Below are positions 44,127-56,360 of a DNA stretch of 64,000 nt, in pieces. Source of the DNA: Phytoseiulus persimilis (lineage: Eukaryota > Arthropoda > Arachnida > Mesostigmata > Phytoseiidae); the NCBI GenBank assembly GCA_037576195.1, contig CM075104.1:1804775-1868774 (forward strand). The letters run 5' to 3'. Under the pieces are notes generated by a model. That model was not told the origin of the DNA. It made no database searches and worked only from the letters and a program-made list of their open reading frames with translations. The number at the start of each line of letters is the position of its first letter. Positions within the stretch are counted from its first letter, which is position 1. A program made the position numbers and the translations under genes.

Positions 44127-44310
44127 ACGGCGTATGGCTGCAGTTTGTGCCTGCGGGATTCGAAACAGAAATGCAAGATTTGCGAGAAGATTATTACTAC
44201 AGTGAAGGGCACCAGATGGAAATTGGGAAACTCATGTTGCACTGCACGCTAAAATGGGGGAACGATCGGGTTCACAGGCTGAAAAGGCTACGATCGTATC
44301 TGGCCTTTTA
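44127..44310 (+). pseudogene. BED-type zinc-finger exon
   Basis: After a CCAG acceptor the exon continues the phase-1 frame as DGVWLQFVPAGF, the aromatic start of BED fingers. The Cys pair (QKCKICEKIITTVKG) is in the +1 frame, and a His-containing end (GKLMLHCTLK) is back in the first frame. The finger is therefore recognisable but interrupted by frame changes. BED fingers normally precede hAT transposase domains, and the downstream exons are hAT. Confidence 0.55.
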
Positions 44311-44472
44311 ACGACTCTCAACATTCCTTGTGGCGGGTTCAATAATCCTTTCGCCAAACGCTTGTTAGGCTGGCAAAACTCGGAACAATGAATGACACCA
44401 TCGCCCGGAGATTGACCGATGAGGCAGTTGTGTGAGTTCTGTTTTCACATGCAATTGCACATTACATATTAG

Positions 44473-46415
44473 GGGACGCATCTCGTAACCTGCTGCACCA
44501 GGGCGGCATCGAGGGGCGAGAATTCTCCAAAGTATCACTTCTCAGGGGGGCGAGGGCAATCGTGGCGGCTGATATCAAACTACCACAGGAAAAGAAAGCT
44601 ATTTTCACGCTGAGCGCGGATGAGTTGACGTGGGAACGCCGTAGATTCCCCGGTGAGTTCACTCGACACTTGATACATTCTTCTCGGGTATTTCCTACTC
44701 GTTTGACCCCCGAAGATCACGCTTACTGATTTCGGACATTCTGACATTTGTTTCAGGCGTGACGCTCCACTGCTCGGAAACCATACCGTGTATCAAGGAT
44801 AACTCAATTGAGCTTCTGTCGCGTTTTCGGAAACGCGCAACTGCAGAGAATCTGGGAAAATTCTTTTAGATGCTCTCGGTGAAATCGGACTTCGAATCAG
44901 TGATATTCGAGGACTGACGTCCGACGCAGCTGCGGTAATGAAGAAATTGGGTAGAATCTTGAAAGACTTAGCAGCTCCGAGACTTTTTTATGCCCAATTG
45001 TGTCTCGCGCATGGATTGGATCTGGCGTTGCGGGATGCATTCAAAGGGGAAGCTCGAGCAGAAAGTGTCGACTCCGAGGAGAATGCGGACTCGGATAGCT
45101 GGAAAATCGCAGGGATACTGAACTACGACAACGCGGAGCGATCTGAACTAGACCGTGAGTTTCCCAACGATTTTTTACATTTTTTAAGCTTCGTATCATT
45201 ATTTTCCATTCACTCCGACATCCTGGGTGATGCTGACTATCTTCTGAAATTTCCAGAAGTTCTCCAGGAGGAATTGACTGAAGAGGTCGCAACAGTGGGA
45301 CCGCCGACGTATCTCAGTGCCATTGGTCGGATCGTTGATAAAGCACGTGCTGAGGTCAAGACTTTTATAACGAGCCCCGCCCTGAACGACGAGTTCCGCG
45401 CGGCCTCCGGGGACAACGGGCCGAAACTGGTTCTAACCGTCGCGACGAGGTGGAATTCAACACTACGGATGTTGCGAAACTTCTTGACGCAAGGACACGC
45501 CTTGCGACGATACTACATCAGCCGGAAGTGTGTATTCCGCCTCTCTGCATCAGAGATAGAGTTGCTGAGGGAGGTCACGAACGCCTTACGCCACGTGGAG
45601 AAGGCGTGCCTGCGGCTCTCATCAAAAAGTGCAACGCTTAGACGAGCCGATTTGGCCCTTGAGGCACGATCCCATTGTCAATGAAATACATCAGAAGAGG
45701 ATAAGAAAATGAAAAAATAGGCAATGCTTCCACCTCGTGGTGACGATTGCAAACCCAAAATACTAAGCTTGCAATCATTTTCCTCAGGCGATGTTGAGTG
45801 CGCTGAGAGACGAATCCTCCGAGTTTGCGAAAACTCCATACCGCTGCCTCTGTACTAGAATACTGCAGAGACGAGGTGTTGCCTCCAGAGTTGCGCGATT
45901 CATTGGCAGGAGGGAAGAAGTCTCCACTCTGGATCGCTGGTTGGAGGAGATGCGCGCTCGGATCGTTGCGGAAGGAGATTCGAAGTTATCTCGTACCCCC
46001 CTCCCGGCCGGAAGCTTGTCAGAGGAGGTGGCCAAGCACCTCGAGAAGTCGACTCGTCGGGCGGCCGACTCTCTGCAGGGGGAGGAGGAGGGAAGGGATG
46101 AAGACCCTGACGTCTATGACATGTATGGAGAGCGAATGCTGGATCAGCAACTGCTCCTCGCAGTCGCTGATCCAGCATTCGCTCTCGCCCGCGACTTTGA
46201 TCAATTATCACAAGAAAGGGCTAGCAACCATTCCAGCTGTCCTAGTGCGCACTATGAAGCTGATCCAGCCCGCAAGTGTCCCCGCTGAGAGCGCCTTCAG
46301 CACCGCTCGGCACTTCCGACGGTATTGCCAGGAGAAGCAGATGACGAGAGATTCACCAGTTCTCCGCCTCGAAGGTGGACTCGAGCTTGGGAATATGGTG
46401 GCCCTTGGAATATGA
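44473..46415 (+). pseudogene. hAT transposase exons (RW and dimerisation blocks)
   Basis: Exon 44473-44652 (180 nt) is bounded by AG/GTGAGT and is phase 1 on both sides. Exon from 44757 (GVTLHCSETIPCIK) breaks at a stop near 44868. Reading resumes shifted by one base (LDALGEIGLRISDIRGLTSD), then AAAVMKKLG, LCLAHGLDLALRDAF, to a phase-1 donor at 45155. Exon from 45257 carries VATRWNSTLRMLRNF and LRRADLALE. The next donor is GC rather than GT. Exon from 45788 carries RILQRRGVASRVARFI. The final block LIQPASVPAESAFSTARHFR is in another frame after a 21-bp inverted repeat. Block order is complete for a hAT transposase C-terminal two thirds. At least two frame breaks make it a probable pseudogene. 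Confidence 0.82.
46128..46186. repeat. Perfect 21-bp inverted repeat inside the hAT frame
   Basis: Arms GAGAGCGAATGCTGGATCAGC (46128-46148) and its exact reverse complement (46166-46186). The 17-nt interval adds ACTG/CAGT pairing, leaving a 7-nt loop. It sits where the hAT reading frame changes. Confidence 0.95.
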
Positions 46416-47156
46416 TTCATCGCGTTCGAAATTTGATGAATGTACAAGAATATCCACGGAAAGGAGATAATCCGCTGAGCTGAGCGGCTGGCCCGTTCAA
46501 TGAAACCCGAAAGACTAGCAAAAATCTAGATTTCATCATCATCAACGCATCGAAAGCGGAAAATGATCGTACACTGCAATCAATGAGTGAAATTGTTTGG
46601 GAATGATCTGCGTGGTTCCCGTATTGAGCGGACGAATATTCGAATCCATGCTTAACGGGCGTTTTCTCTCCATTCGCGTACTTCCGATGAGTGGTCCAGC
46701 CAGCGGAGACCATCGACGCATTTTCAGCGAATTCCCATGTTTGACGAAGCCGAGAGATCGTTCCTTCAAGGACCTGGGAGGACACGCTCCACCATCGTAT
46801 GAGTGGGCTCTCCGCGGACGCAGCTGAGTGTATTGTGGGTATGATGAAAGCACACAGGGACGACCCTGCGCTGGGGCCCAATTGACGCTGGCGCCCAATT
46901 GACGCCAGTGCCCAACCGACGCCGGAGCCCAATTGACGTGCATCGGGCCCAATAGACTCGCATTGGCCGGAGACAATTTATCCCGTTACAACACGTGTTA
47001 TCGTTGCAAGCATCTTGCTTGCGCTCCCAAATAGAAAGACACTGCTCCGACGACGATCATGTTTTTGGTCATTCTGTGCTCTGCCGGGAGGCATCGCTCC
47101 TCGAAACTAGCTTGTAGAGTCCTTCATCCACGGCTTGCTGGTAATCCAGGCTTCAC
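46416..47156. other. No gene; short 17-bp tandem repeat at 46871-46950
   Basis: Between 46871 and 46950 there are about five imperfect units of CCCAATTGACGCTGGCG. Otherwise no convincing frame. Confidence 0.55.
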
Positions 47157-47393
47157 GTGGACAGTCTCCCAGCCAATCCAAGGCAGAAAAAAATAATCTC
47201 CACTATCTTGGCTGACTCACACTCTGTACCCCCGATTGTAGGTTTCTTTGATATCCTCCCTCACTCATCGTTTTTCGGTGGGGAAAGGAAGCCATTTGAC
47301 TCCATAGTTTTATTTTCTGCAGTAAGCTTCGAGAACATCGGAGTAGTATTCTTCCCGCCGAATACGACCCCCTTGATTCAACCCATGGACTAC
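47157..47393 (+). pseudogene. Tigger/pogo transposase fragment, copy 1 (deleted)
   Basis: Ends with VVFFPPNTTPLIQPMD, the conserved block between the second and third catalytic acids of Tigger/Jerky-type DDE transposases. It is then interrupted by a MITE at a TA. Upstream, 47205-47330 matches 48250-48390, but the ~800 bases between that and the PPNTT block in copy 2 are missing. Confidence 0.75.
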
Positions 47394-47680
47394 AGGGTGG
47401 TCATCGTAAGTCGGGAATTTTCTCACTCTCTCTTCTTTTGCTCATGAATCGGTGAAAAATTATCCGATTCTGGACTTTTTTTCCATCCGATAGCTGGAAG
47501 GATGGCGCATCCTTTTCCTCTCGATTTTTGTGAATCGGTAGGAAACTGAATTTCGCAAATCGGCTCAAAGATTGCTTTTTTTTTCAAGTTTTTCAAAAAA
47601 AAAACAGTCGGCAAACTTCCGAAGTCGACCGATCGAATTCGTAAGTGTCAAGGTCGACGCAGGATAGGTAGATTCCCACT
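47394..47680. mobile_element. Half copy of the palindromic MITE
   Basis: Starts CAGGGTGGTCATCGTAAG and follows the left arm of 49218-50262 to about GACGCAGGATAGG, then diverges. No right arm is present. The insertion point in the Tigger sequence is the same as in copy 2. Confidence 0.75.
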
Positions 47681-48239
47681 TCTTGTCTATTTCATCTGAT
47701 GAACTTTTGTCCGTGCACTCATCAGTTGCTCTTGTTCCCGGCGACCAATGTAATTATCAATGGCAGTCGAGTACCATGCTGGTGATCCGATTGTCTTGTT
47801 GTAGTTGTCGACGGCCTCATTTTCGTGAAAGAGACGTTTTTCACGTGTCTGTCACACCATTCTCGTGTTCTGAGTCGTGATTCGAATAACGAAAATCCCG
47901 CTGAGTGAGGGCGTCTCCATTGACAATTCCTGTGAGCAGCGTTGAGGAGATCAAGTCTTGTTGTTTTGAAACCGTTTGGAGAGGGTAGTATCCCGAAGAC
48001 TGCCATAGAACAGATCGGTGAAGTCCCCGTTTCACCGGTTCATGAGGGTTCACTCCGCTGGTGCTTTCCTCCCAGGCCTCCTCGTTCCGCTCGTGTTCTT
48101 CTATGACTGTCTTCACGTTGAACTTTCTCTCTGTTCTTCACCAGGAACCGGAGTTTACGTTCAGTAACCGTTATCACATGTTCCTTCTTCCCCGCTCCTC
48201 GTTCACAGCGTCTCGATTCCTAGACACTCCCCGAAGCGC
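47681..48239. other. No gene recognised
   Basis: Short frames only, no family signature. Confidence 0.35.
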
Positions 48240-49217
48240 TTTCTGAGTCGATAATCTCCACTATCTTGGCTGACTCACTCTCTGTACCCCCGATTGTAGG
48301 TCTCTTTGATATCCTCCCTCACTCATCTTTTTTCGGTGGGGAAAGGGAGCAATTTGACTCCATAGTTTTATTTTCTGCAGTAAGCTTCGAAAAAAAAACT
48401 TCAACAATCAAAGTTAACGGATGTAATTCCGATCTCCGTTCTCGAATGAAACTTCCTGTGTCAAGTTTCACACCTCAAGTTCCGGCGCAAATCAGATTCG
48501 AGCATTGTGGCTCGTGCGAGTGTCTCATGCGGAGCCTTGGGTCTTCACGAGGATCTCGGAACATTCAATGTGGATGGAAACGGGACAAGCTCCGAACCGT
48601 TTGTTGGAAGTCGAAGATAGATCGATCGTTTCAAGCAACGAGCAGACTTCCGCAACATCCGCATTTAAGGCGAGTCCGCCAGCGCCGACCACTAAGCGGC
48701 TGCGCTATCCCCTGAGCAACTTGGAGAACTGACCCAGAGAGAAGGCTAGTTGGATGAGCAGATCTTCAATGAAGATGAAACAGGGCTCTTCTGGAAGAAA
48801 AGTCCCTCCTGGACATTCGCAGCGTCTACCGTGAGATCTTCCAACGGTCACAAAATCGCAAGAGATCGTCTGACACTCCTTCTAGGCCTCAACACGGCTG
48901 GAGACTTCGAGCTGAAGCCGATGTTTACCGAGCAGAGAATCCTCGATCTCTCGAGAAAGTTCGCAAAGAGAAACTGTTTGTGCTTCGGCGGTCGAATCCA
49001 AAAGCCTGGATGACAAAAAGACTTTTCTAGGATTGGTAAATCAACTATTTCTGCCAAGCGACAGAAAGATACTGTCGCACGGAGAGAATCGGATTCGAAA
49101 TCCTTCCAATCCTGGATAATGCTCCGGCTCGTCCAACGGACTGTCAACCATTAAGGAGAACATCGGAGTAGTATTCTTCCCGCCGAATACGACCCCCTTG
49201 ATCCAACCCATGGACTA
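48240..49217 (+). pseudogene. Tigger/pogo transposase fragment, copy 2
   Basis: The frame at 48750-49013 contains IFNEDETGLFWKKSPS (the first catalytic Asp block) and ARDRLTLLLGLNTAGDFELK, characteristic of Tigger transposases. After frame changes, ILDNAPARPT (second Asp block) occurs near 49115 and FFPPNTTPLIQPMD near 49180. Sequence stops at the TA where the palindromic MITE begins. The region before 48750 is too decayed to place the DNA-binding domains. Confidence 0.82.
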
Positions 49218-50262
49218 CAGGGTGGTCATCGTAAGTCGGGAATTTTCTCACTCTCTCTTCTTTTGCTCATGAATCGGTGAAAAATTATCCGATTCTGGAC
49301 TTTTTTTCCATCCGATGGCGCATCTTTTTCCTCTCGATTTTTGTGAGTCGGTAGGAAACTGAATTTCGCAAATCGGCTCAAAAGTTGCTTTTTTTTTCAA
49401 GTTTTTCAAAAAAAAACAGTCGGCAAACTTCCGAAGTCGACCGATCGAATTCGTAAGTGTCAAGGTCGACGCAGGATAGGATGCTGCTCAAACGTCCGGC
49501 AACTCCAGATTTCTAGCTCAGGACCTGTGAGGAGGACGAACGATCGTTCCAACCTTGACCTCAAGATCGACCTCCTGACAAGATCGCGTCCTCTTTGCAT
49601 TTTGGCCCTTAACTCCTCAGGGAATTCGAATTCGGGAAATTTTCCGATGGCAAAAAGCTCTTAGATTGGTCCAAGCTGCCTGACGAAGAAGTCAACGGGT
49701 CGATCTGACAACTTTTTCAAAAAATTGAGGAGGCGGGATTTTCGGGGGGGAAAAAAAATTCTCGGATCGACTCGCCAACACCCTGGTCGGGTAGTCTGGA
49801 CCAATCTAAGAGCTTTTTGCCATCGGAAAATTTCCCGAATTCGGCTTCCCTGAGGAGTTAAGGGCCAAAATGCAAAGAGGACGCGATCTTGTCAGGAGGT
49901 CGATCTTGAGGTCAAGGTTGAAACGATCTCTCGTCCTCCTCACAGGTCCTGAGCTAGAAACCTGGAGTTGCCGGGCGTTTGAGCAGCATCCTATCCTGCG
50001 TCGACCTTGACACTTACGAATTCGATCGAAAGACTCCAGAAGTTTGCCGACTGTTTTTTTTTTTGAAACTTGAAAAAAAAAAGCAATTTTTGAGCCGATT
50101 CGCGAAATTCGGTTTTCTACCGATTCACGAAAATCGAGAAGAAAAAGATGCGCCATCCTTCCAGCCATCGAATGAAAAAAAAGTCCAGAATCGGATAATT
50201 TTTCACCGATTTATGAGCAAAAGAAGAGAGAGTAAGAAAATTCCCGACTTACGATGACCACG
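49218..50262. mobile_element. Palindromic MITE inserted in Tigger
   Basis: Two arms of about 450-460 bases (49218-49670 and 49800-50262) are near-perfect reverse complements separated by about 130 bases. The left end is CAGGGTGGTCATCG after TA. The right end has decayed (CGATGACCACGCC...TTTA). It shares CAGGGTGG and GTCGGGAATTTTC with the MITE at 16433-17311, so both belong to one TA-targeting family. No coding capacity. Confidence 0.85.
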
Positions 50263-50302
50263 CCTTTACAGAGACTTATACAGAGGGAAGTCTGCCCCCG
50301 AA

Positions 50303-50586
50303 CCCAAGCCAAGGTTCTTCCTTGGCCGGGATGCATGCTTGAAATCGGTGGGGAACTGGTGGAGAACTAACGAATTTGAGATTGATTACACACTCCGAAC
50401 TTCGAATTCATTCATTCACTGAATGAATGAGTAAGTCGAGCTGCCCAAGCCAAGGTTCTTCCTTGGCCGGGATGCATGCTTGAAATCGTTGGGGAACTGG
50501 TGGAGAACTAACGAATTTGAGATTGATTACACACTCCGAACTTCGAATTCATTTATTCACTGAATGAATGAGTAAGTCGAGCTGCC
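50303..50586 (+). repeat. Tandem duplication, 141-bp period, two copies
   Basis: CCAAGGTTCTTCCTTGGCCG begins near 50309 and again 141 bases later. The copies are nearly identical through GAGTAAGTCGAGCTGCC. Each contains an 8-bp palindrome TTCATTCA-C-TGAATGAA. Confidence 0.9.
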
Positions 50587-50882
50587 ATGTATCAAGTACC
50601 CCTTGTAGTACAGTTTCAAATAGTACGGTTGGACCCGGAACGGACCCACCGTACTGTTTGATGTATTCCCGTACAAGAACAATTGTTCAGGCAGTCCCAC
50701 AACCGACAATCCTCACGGAAGAAGAGATCGCCCAACGCTTTCGCGAGATCGCGACACTCAACTTGACCTCCCAGGAGCCCACATCTTACATCGAATCCCT
50801 TCTGACTCGGAATGAAAGAACAACCAAAAGTTATATGGTTAATCCACGAGCCACGAGCCTTATTTGGGATGAATGGTGGTGA
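50567..50882 (+). other. Open frame, unknown
   Basis: Up to 104 codons on the plus strand, the second half with coding-like composition (ILTEEEIAQRFREIATLNL). It starts inside the 141-bp duplication. No family recognised. It may be part of a retroelement. Confidence 0.25.
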
Positions 50883-51350
50883 TCTTCTCGAAGGCCTCCC
50901 GGGCCCACCTTAAGGGAGGAAAACGAGGATGAAAGTTCCACAGTGGTCTGGGGAGAGATTAGTGGTCCAGTGTCTCGAACCCGCATTGCGGAACCATAAC
51001 CGATCAAACACACCGAACACGCGTGGCGATCCGAAGTAGCCGTTCAGACTCAGACTTCTTGGAGTCGAAGGACAAGGTTACTGTTATTTTCGCAGGGCCG
51101 GAGGGGAGATGGGAAGAAGTTGAGAACCGGGGAGACGTTGAAAGCGCGGATTATCGACAAATGACTTGACAACCTTTCACAGAGATCAAAAAGCCACGCT
51201 TGGTGTTAGGGTACCATACTCGCGAAGTCACACTCGCGTACGTCTCTTTTACTTCTCTCTTCTCACAAGACGCTTCCTCTCAACGGTAGAGGATGAGGGT
51301 TTCTCACAACGGCGCTCATATTCGAAGTCACACATGAACAATATTTAACA
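50883..51350 (-). mobile_element. Probable 3' LTR region of the minus-strand BEL element
   Basis: On the minus strand, after the BEL stop at 51417, a purine-rich stretch (AGGGAGGCAGCC) leads to TGTTAAATATTG at 51350, a plausible 3' LTR start. The other border is not determined. Confidence 0.4.
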
Positions 51351-51416
51351 GGCTGCCTCCCTAGAACGGATTCGGTTCTAGAACACGAGACGGTAATGTA
51401 CAGTTGAGACTATAAG

Positions 51417-54400
51417 TTAAGATGGTTCACAGGGGACGTCGGGTACCTCTAGAGGGATCAACAATTGCGCGGCTCGACGGGACTCATACCCGTTTGCGAA
51501 ACGAATACTATACGTTCTAATGGCTCCATCCCAGCCGGGATGGCCCTGGAGCACCCTCACTAGATTCCACGTCCGACGGGGGACGTTCGATCCGTCAGTG
51601 ATGACACGAGCTCTACCCCGAGCGTCGAGGTTCGCGGAACGCAACAGCAACAAGTAGTTACGCTGCCAGCGAGTGCAGAGGGCCCTGAAGTAGCTCGTTC
51701 GATGGAGTAAGGAGCGTCGCAGATCTCCTGCTTCGTCTGGCGGCTGGACAAACCCATTCGTTCCCAAGGTGTCCAAGGGCGACAACGCACAAAGCGCTGT
51801 TGATGGTGGGCCGCCACGAATGAACTGAGATGGCGTTATGGCTCGGGGTTCGTCGGCTTCAGCGTACGTGTAGGAAGGCGATCGATTGTTGATGACGGCA
51901 GATAGCTCTCGGAGGATCGTTCTGAGCTCTTGTTTTCGCGAGGGAGCCCTTGACCAACCCGACCAAACGTTCAACGCATCCACCCCTCCAGGGCGCTCGA
52001 GGACAATTGAATGACCAATCAATACGCTGTCGAGCGAGGAATTCGCGCACTTCGGGATCCCGGAAGGAGTTGAACCAACGCCGGATATCGGCCGAAGCAC
52101 GCACGAATGATCTCTCGTTATCGGAGACAAACCGACACGCCGGATACTCCGCGATGAATCGGCGAAGCGCGAGGTGGGTCTGCACTGCCGTCATGTCTGG
52201 AACGAGTTCAAGATGGATTGCACGGATACTTGTGAGCAGTGCGATGTAATTCTTGCAGGTACCCTCGCGTGAGCGAGTATAGAAAGGACCGCAAAAATCC
52301 ACGGCGGTTGATGCGAAAGGAGCGACCATTGAAGAGCGCTCGAGGGGTAACGGGGCCTGAACCTGATCCGCCGTTGACCCATGTAAACGCCTGCAGGCGA
52401 CACAATTACGAAGAAGCCTCCTGATCACCTGTCTGCCTCGCAAAATCCAGAACCGGCGCCGGATCGAGTTGAGCACGGCGGTGACTCCCAGATGTACGTT
52501 CGTCCGGTGGTGATGCAGCACGAGCAACGTGGCGAGAGGAGAAGAGCAAATGATTGGGTTCATTTCGTCGAAGGTAAAATCAGGACTCTGGGTCAGTCTC
52601 GTGCAGCCTCGCAGTAATCCGTTGTTGTCCATGAGCAATTGGTACGAAGCCAGGCTTGAGGACTGCAGAGGGCGCTCGCCGGCGAGTGTGGCGCTTATCT
52701 CATCCGCAAAATGAGTCGATTGAGTCTACCTGAGGAGCACCAGCTCGGCGCGGGAGCGAAGATCAGCTTCCGAAGAGGGGGGTAGGCGCCGGCAGCGTTG
52801 GTGAAGCGGAGAATATTTGCCACCTTTCGCACGGCCTTTTCCAGGCTCCCAAAACGCTCCAAATCAACCATCTGCGACGGGGTGATTACAGGAACGACAA
52901 TCGGCCGAAGTTCCACGCCAGCAGATTCGGAATGATGGCCACCGATCGGCAGACGCCTCGCCGGGCGCCGATCCTCCGGCTCGGCCAGCCAAGGTGGTCC
53001 GTTCCACCAATCGGAGTTCGAGACCAAATCGCAAACCGAGACCCCTCTCGAAGCGATGTCCGAAATGTTTGACTTCCCGTCCACGTGCCGCCAGTCCTCC
53101 GGCTTTGAGAGCCTCTGGATCTCGAGGACTCGGTTGCAGACAAACGTCTTCCATCGTGATGGGTCCCGGGCGGTGCAGCAGTAGAAAGCGACAGTGGAGT
53201 CGGTGTAATGGGTCACTCGGTCGATCCGGACGCTGAGGCGCTCCTCGACGAAAAACCTCAGTCGGGTGGCCAACAATGCCGCCATGAGCTCGAGTCTCGG
53301 CAGGGTAATCCCGTCTCGCGTAGCAACTCGCGACTTGGACATGACGAAAACACAATCGCTGCCTCCATCAGCATAGATCAACTGCAAGTACGCAACGGTA
53401 GCATACGCCTGTTCGCTTGCATCGCCAAAGATGTGGGGTTGGCGCGAGACGACAGTTCTGCCCGGGCTTCCGTACAGGCGAGGAATGCGCAGCGATGACA
53501 ACTCGGGAATCTCTTCGGCCCACGCAACAAATTCGCGGAGCACCGATCCCGAAACGGGATCATCCCATCGGAGCGATTTGGAGTACAATTTCCTCAACAG
53601 TAGCTTCCCCCTAACTGTATAGGGGATGAGCCAACCGACGGGATCGAAAATGGCAGCGACAACTCGGAGTACATTCCGCTTGGTGACGCTCCTGAGCTCA
53701 GCCGCTTTTTCTACAATGTGGGCGAGCTGGAATTGGAAGGCGTCCTCCGCTGGAGACCAGGCGATTCCAAGCACCTTGAGCAGTCCTGTCTCCACGAGGC
53801 CCCCGGAAACAGCAGAGGACAGCGAGCCCTCGATGTGCGCGATTACAGCTGAGGAATTCGATTTCCATTTGCTGAGTGCCATGTTTGCTGACTGCATCGT
53901 TGGCACCAATCGGTCGATGAATTGAATGGCCTCTGCATCTGATGAGAAACTTCGGAGCATGTCGTCGAAATAGAAGAATGAACCAAAGTCCATGGCGCGG
54001 TATGGGTCCACTCGGTGAAAATGTTCTCTCAAGACGGCAGCGAGGAGGAATCCACTGGGGCTGGCGCCCCACGTGACCCTGTTCATTTGATAACAGCGAG
54101 GATAGGGATCGTCTGGGCCCTGCCAGAGGTAGCGGAAGTATGGGCTATCCTCCGGCGCGAGGTTGATCGTCATATAGGCTTGAGCAACGTCGACCGACAG
54201 CGCCACCGGTTGCAGCCAGAAATTGAGATTGGACCGGGAAGCAGCTGACAGTTCAGGGACATCTCACCCGGTGCAGATGCGGAGCAGTCGAAAACGATTC
54301 GCCACTTGTCGCCGCCGGCGTCGGGTAATAACCTGACGATGAGGCATGTAGAAAGTGTGACTGCGGGCACTACCGGCAGTGATGTCGACTCCCGGAACCT

Positions 54401-56360
54401 CCTCCGCGTGTCAAGCGCGGACGAAGGCCATGATCTCCTGATCAAAGCGGTGGAAGGCCATCGGATCGCCAGACAGCCCCCGACGTTTAGAACTTGGACG
54501 TCTCCAAGCGACTCCCAAACTGTCGGCAAGGTGAATCATTGAACTCCGTTTAGGCATCTTGACGGTGTACGAAGTACCGTCATACGAGACGCCCTCCCGG
54601 AATTGCCTCAGGGCTTCGAGCTCATCAGCACTGTACTCTCCCTTCTCCGGGGGGTCGGGGACTCCGATCGCCTCGAGTCTCCACAAGGACTCGATGTCCC
54701 GCGCCGGATGAGACAAGGTGGCAGGGCAACAAATAAGCTTGACGCGAATCACGTCTCTACGGGTAGCTCTGGGACTATACGAGCCGTGAACGATCCAACC
54801 AAGACGAGAAGACTTCGCGACCAGACCGCCACCGAGCTCCATCTCGTTGTTTACATGCAGGATCTTGTACATCTGATCAATACCGATCAGGAGCTCGGGC
54901 TCTTTGTCGAATTGGCGATCGATGAATGAGGAATCGGCCAACAGGTGGTTTTCGCCGAACTTCCGGATTAGCTGGAGCATTTTCTCGGAGCAATTCGCGG
55001 GGGGATCAAGTCCAAAATCGTACTCATACGCCTGCAGAGCAATCTGCTCGGACCCGTCGTGAGCACCAGTCAACCGAATCACGAAACGGTCAGCAACTAC
55101 GGTGTGCTCACCGGCGAATCCCTGCAGGTGAAGCTCGACTCGAGCCTGGATTCTGGAGGCTGGATTCCGGATAGGCGCTTGATGAGGGCCGGTGAGACGA
55201 AGGAAGACATGGACCCGCTGTCAATGAAGCATCGCACTCGGATTTTCTGGTCGCCGCTCAGCGCCAATGCCGAGGCTGTCATCACGACAGCACGAACTGA
55301 TGAAACAACGGCCGCGGTGTGCGGGACGCTCGCCGAAGTTTGCTGGAAGGATGAAGACGAAGGGGCATCCTCATGCATGACAGTGTAGTGAGACCGGCTG
55401 TTGCAAACACGGCAGGGCTCTCGAGGCCCGGTGCACGATCGCGGAGGCACGTGGTCAAACTGGAAACAGCTGATGCAGCGTCGACGCTGTGCAAGGACAT
55501 CTCGGCGCTGCTGCAGCGAGAGCTCAGCCGTGCAGGCCGATGGAAGGTGGTCGCCACTTCTGCAGAACAAGCAAGCATTCCTTCGGTTCTTGGGGATTTT
55601 CCTAGGGTCACTCCTGGCTGCCGCCGCTGCGGTCGACACAAGGTGTCTCTTCGGTGGTCCACTGGTCTCCTCGCGCAGTCTTCTCTGACCATGTGAACTG
55701 TGAGCACCAATGTTTGCGGGAACACTTCTCTGACCAGCAATCGCAGCATCACTGTCAGACACTCTCTCGCGGAGCGCGACATATCGCCGAACGAATGAAA
55801 GCCATCCCTCCAAACGATTCTTCGCCGCCGTCGCCTGATCTGGCGGCTCGGCATTGACGGAAACAGTGGTCTCTTGTTGGTAACGATCCTCGAAGCTTAG
55901 TGGTAGACTTGTCGGTAGAGCGCTCCTGATGGTTTGCTCGTGAGGAAGAGCGATGCTGCAGAGTGAAACCCCCACAGCGTCCAAGCGAGAATCGTGCGCT
56001 GAACGACGTTGAGCAATTCACGCAGGGCAAGGGTATCGTTTTGATGACGAACCTGAGGGACAGACGCGATATTGGAAAGCACGTCTCGCTGCCGAAGTTC
56101 TGGAACATCGTAGTTGTCGTCCAGAAGCCGTGGAGCAACCGCGTAGTTCTCGTCGGTCAGCGGAAGTTCACTGATGAGCTCTTTCGGAGATCCCTTGAGC
56201 AATTTGCACAGAGCGACTAACTTGTCGCAGCCGGTAGCCTCTGTTCGACGCTGAACATACGGACCACTGTTGCCAAACCCGCTCGGGATCCTTTAGGAAA
56301 GACACTGGTTGTTGGTCTACTGGCCGCAGCCGCCTGTCCGTGGACTCAACCGACATTGAT
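51417..56360 (-). pseudogene. BEL/Pao retrotransposon, nearly complete coding region
   Basis: Minus strand from about 56360. Gag segment (LLKGSPKELI, SELPLTDENY) in two frames. Zinc knuckles at about 55620-55400 (CLFCRSGDHLPSAC, CISCFQFDH, CRVCNSRSHYTVMH). Protease VRCFIDSGSMSSFVS. RT linker GDKWRIVFDCSA. RT with FFYFDDML at 54206 onward. RNase H (HIFGDASEQAYATVAY, THYTDSTVAFYC). Integrase at 52638-51859 with HHHRTNVHLG...CVACRRLHG zinc binding and the acids VDFCGPFY, FVSDNERSF and GGCVERLVG. A DUF5641-type C-terminus ends at 51417. The integrase triad looks intact. Frame breaks occur near 55900-56200, 54200-54500, 52690 and 52000, so this copy is probably inactive. Confidence 0.88.
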
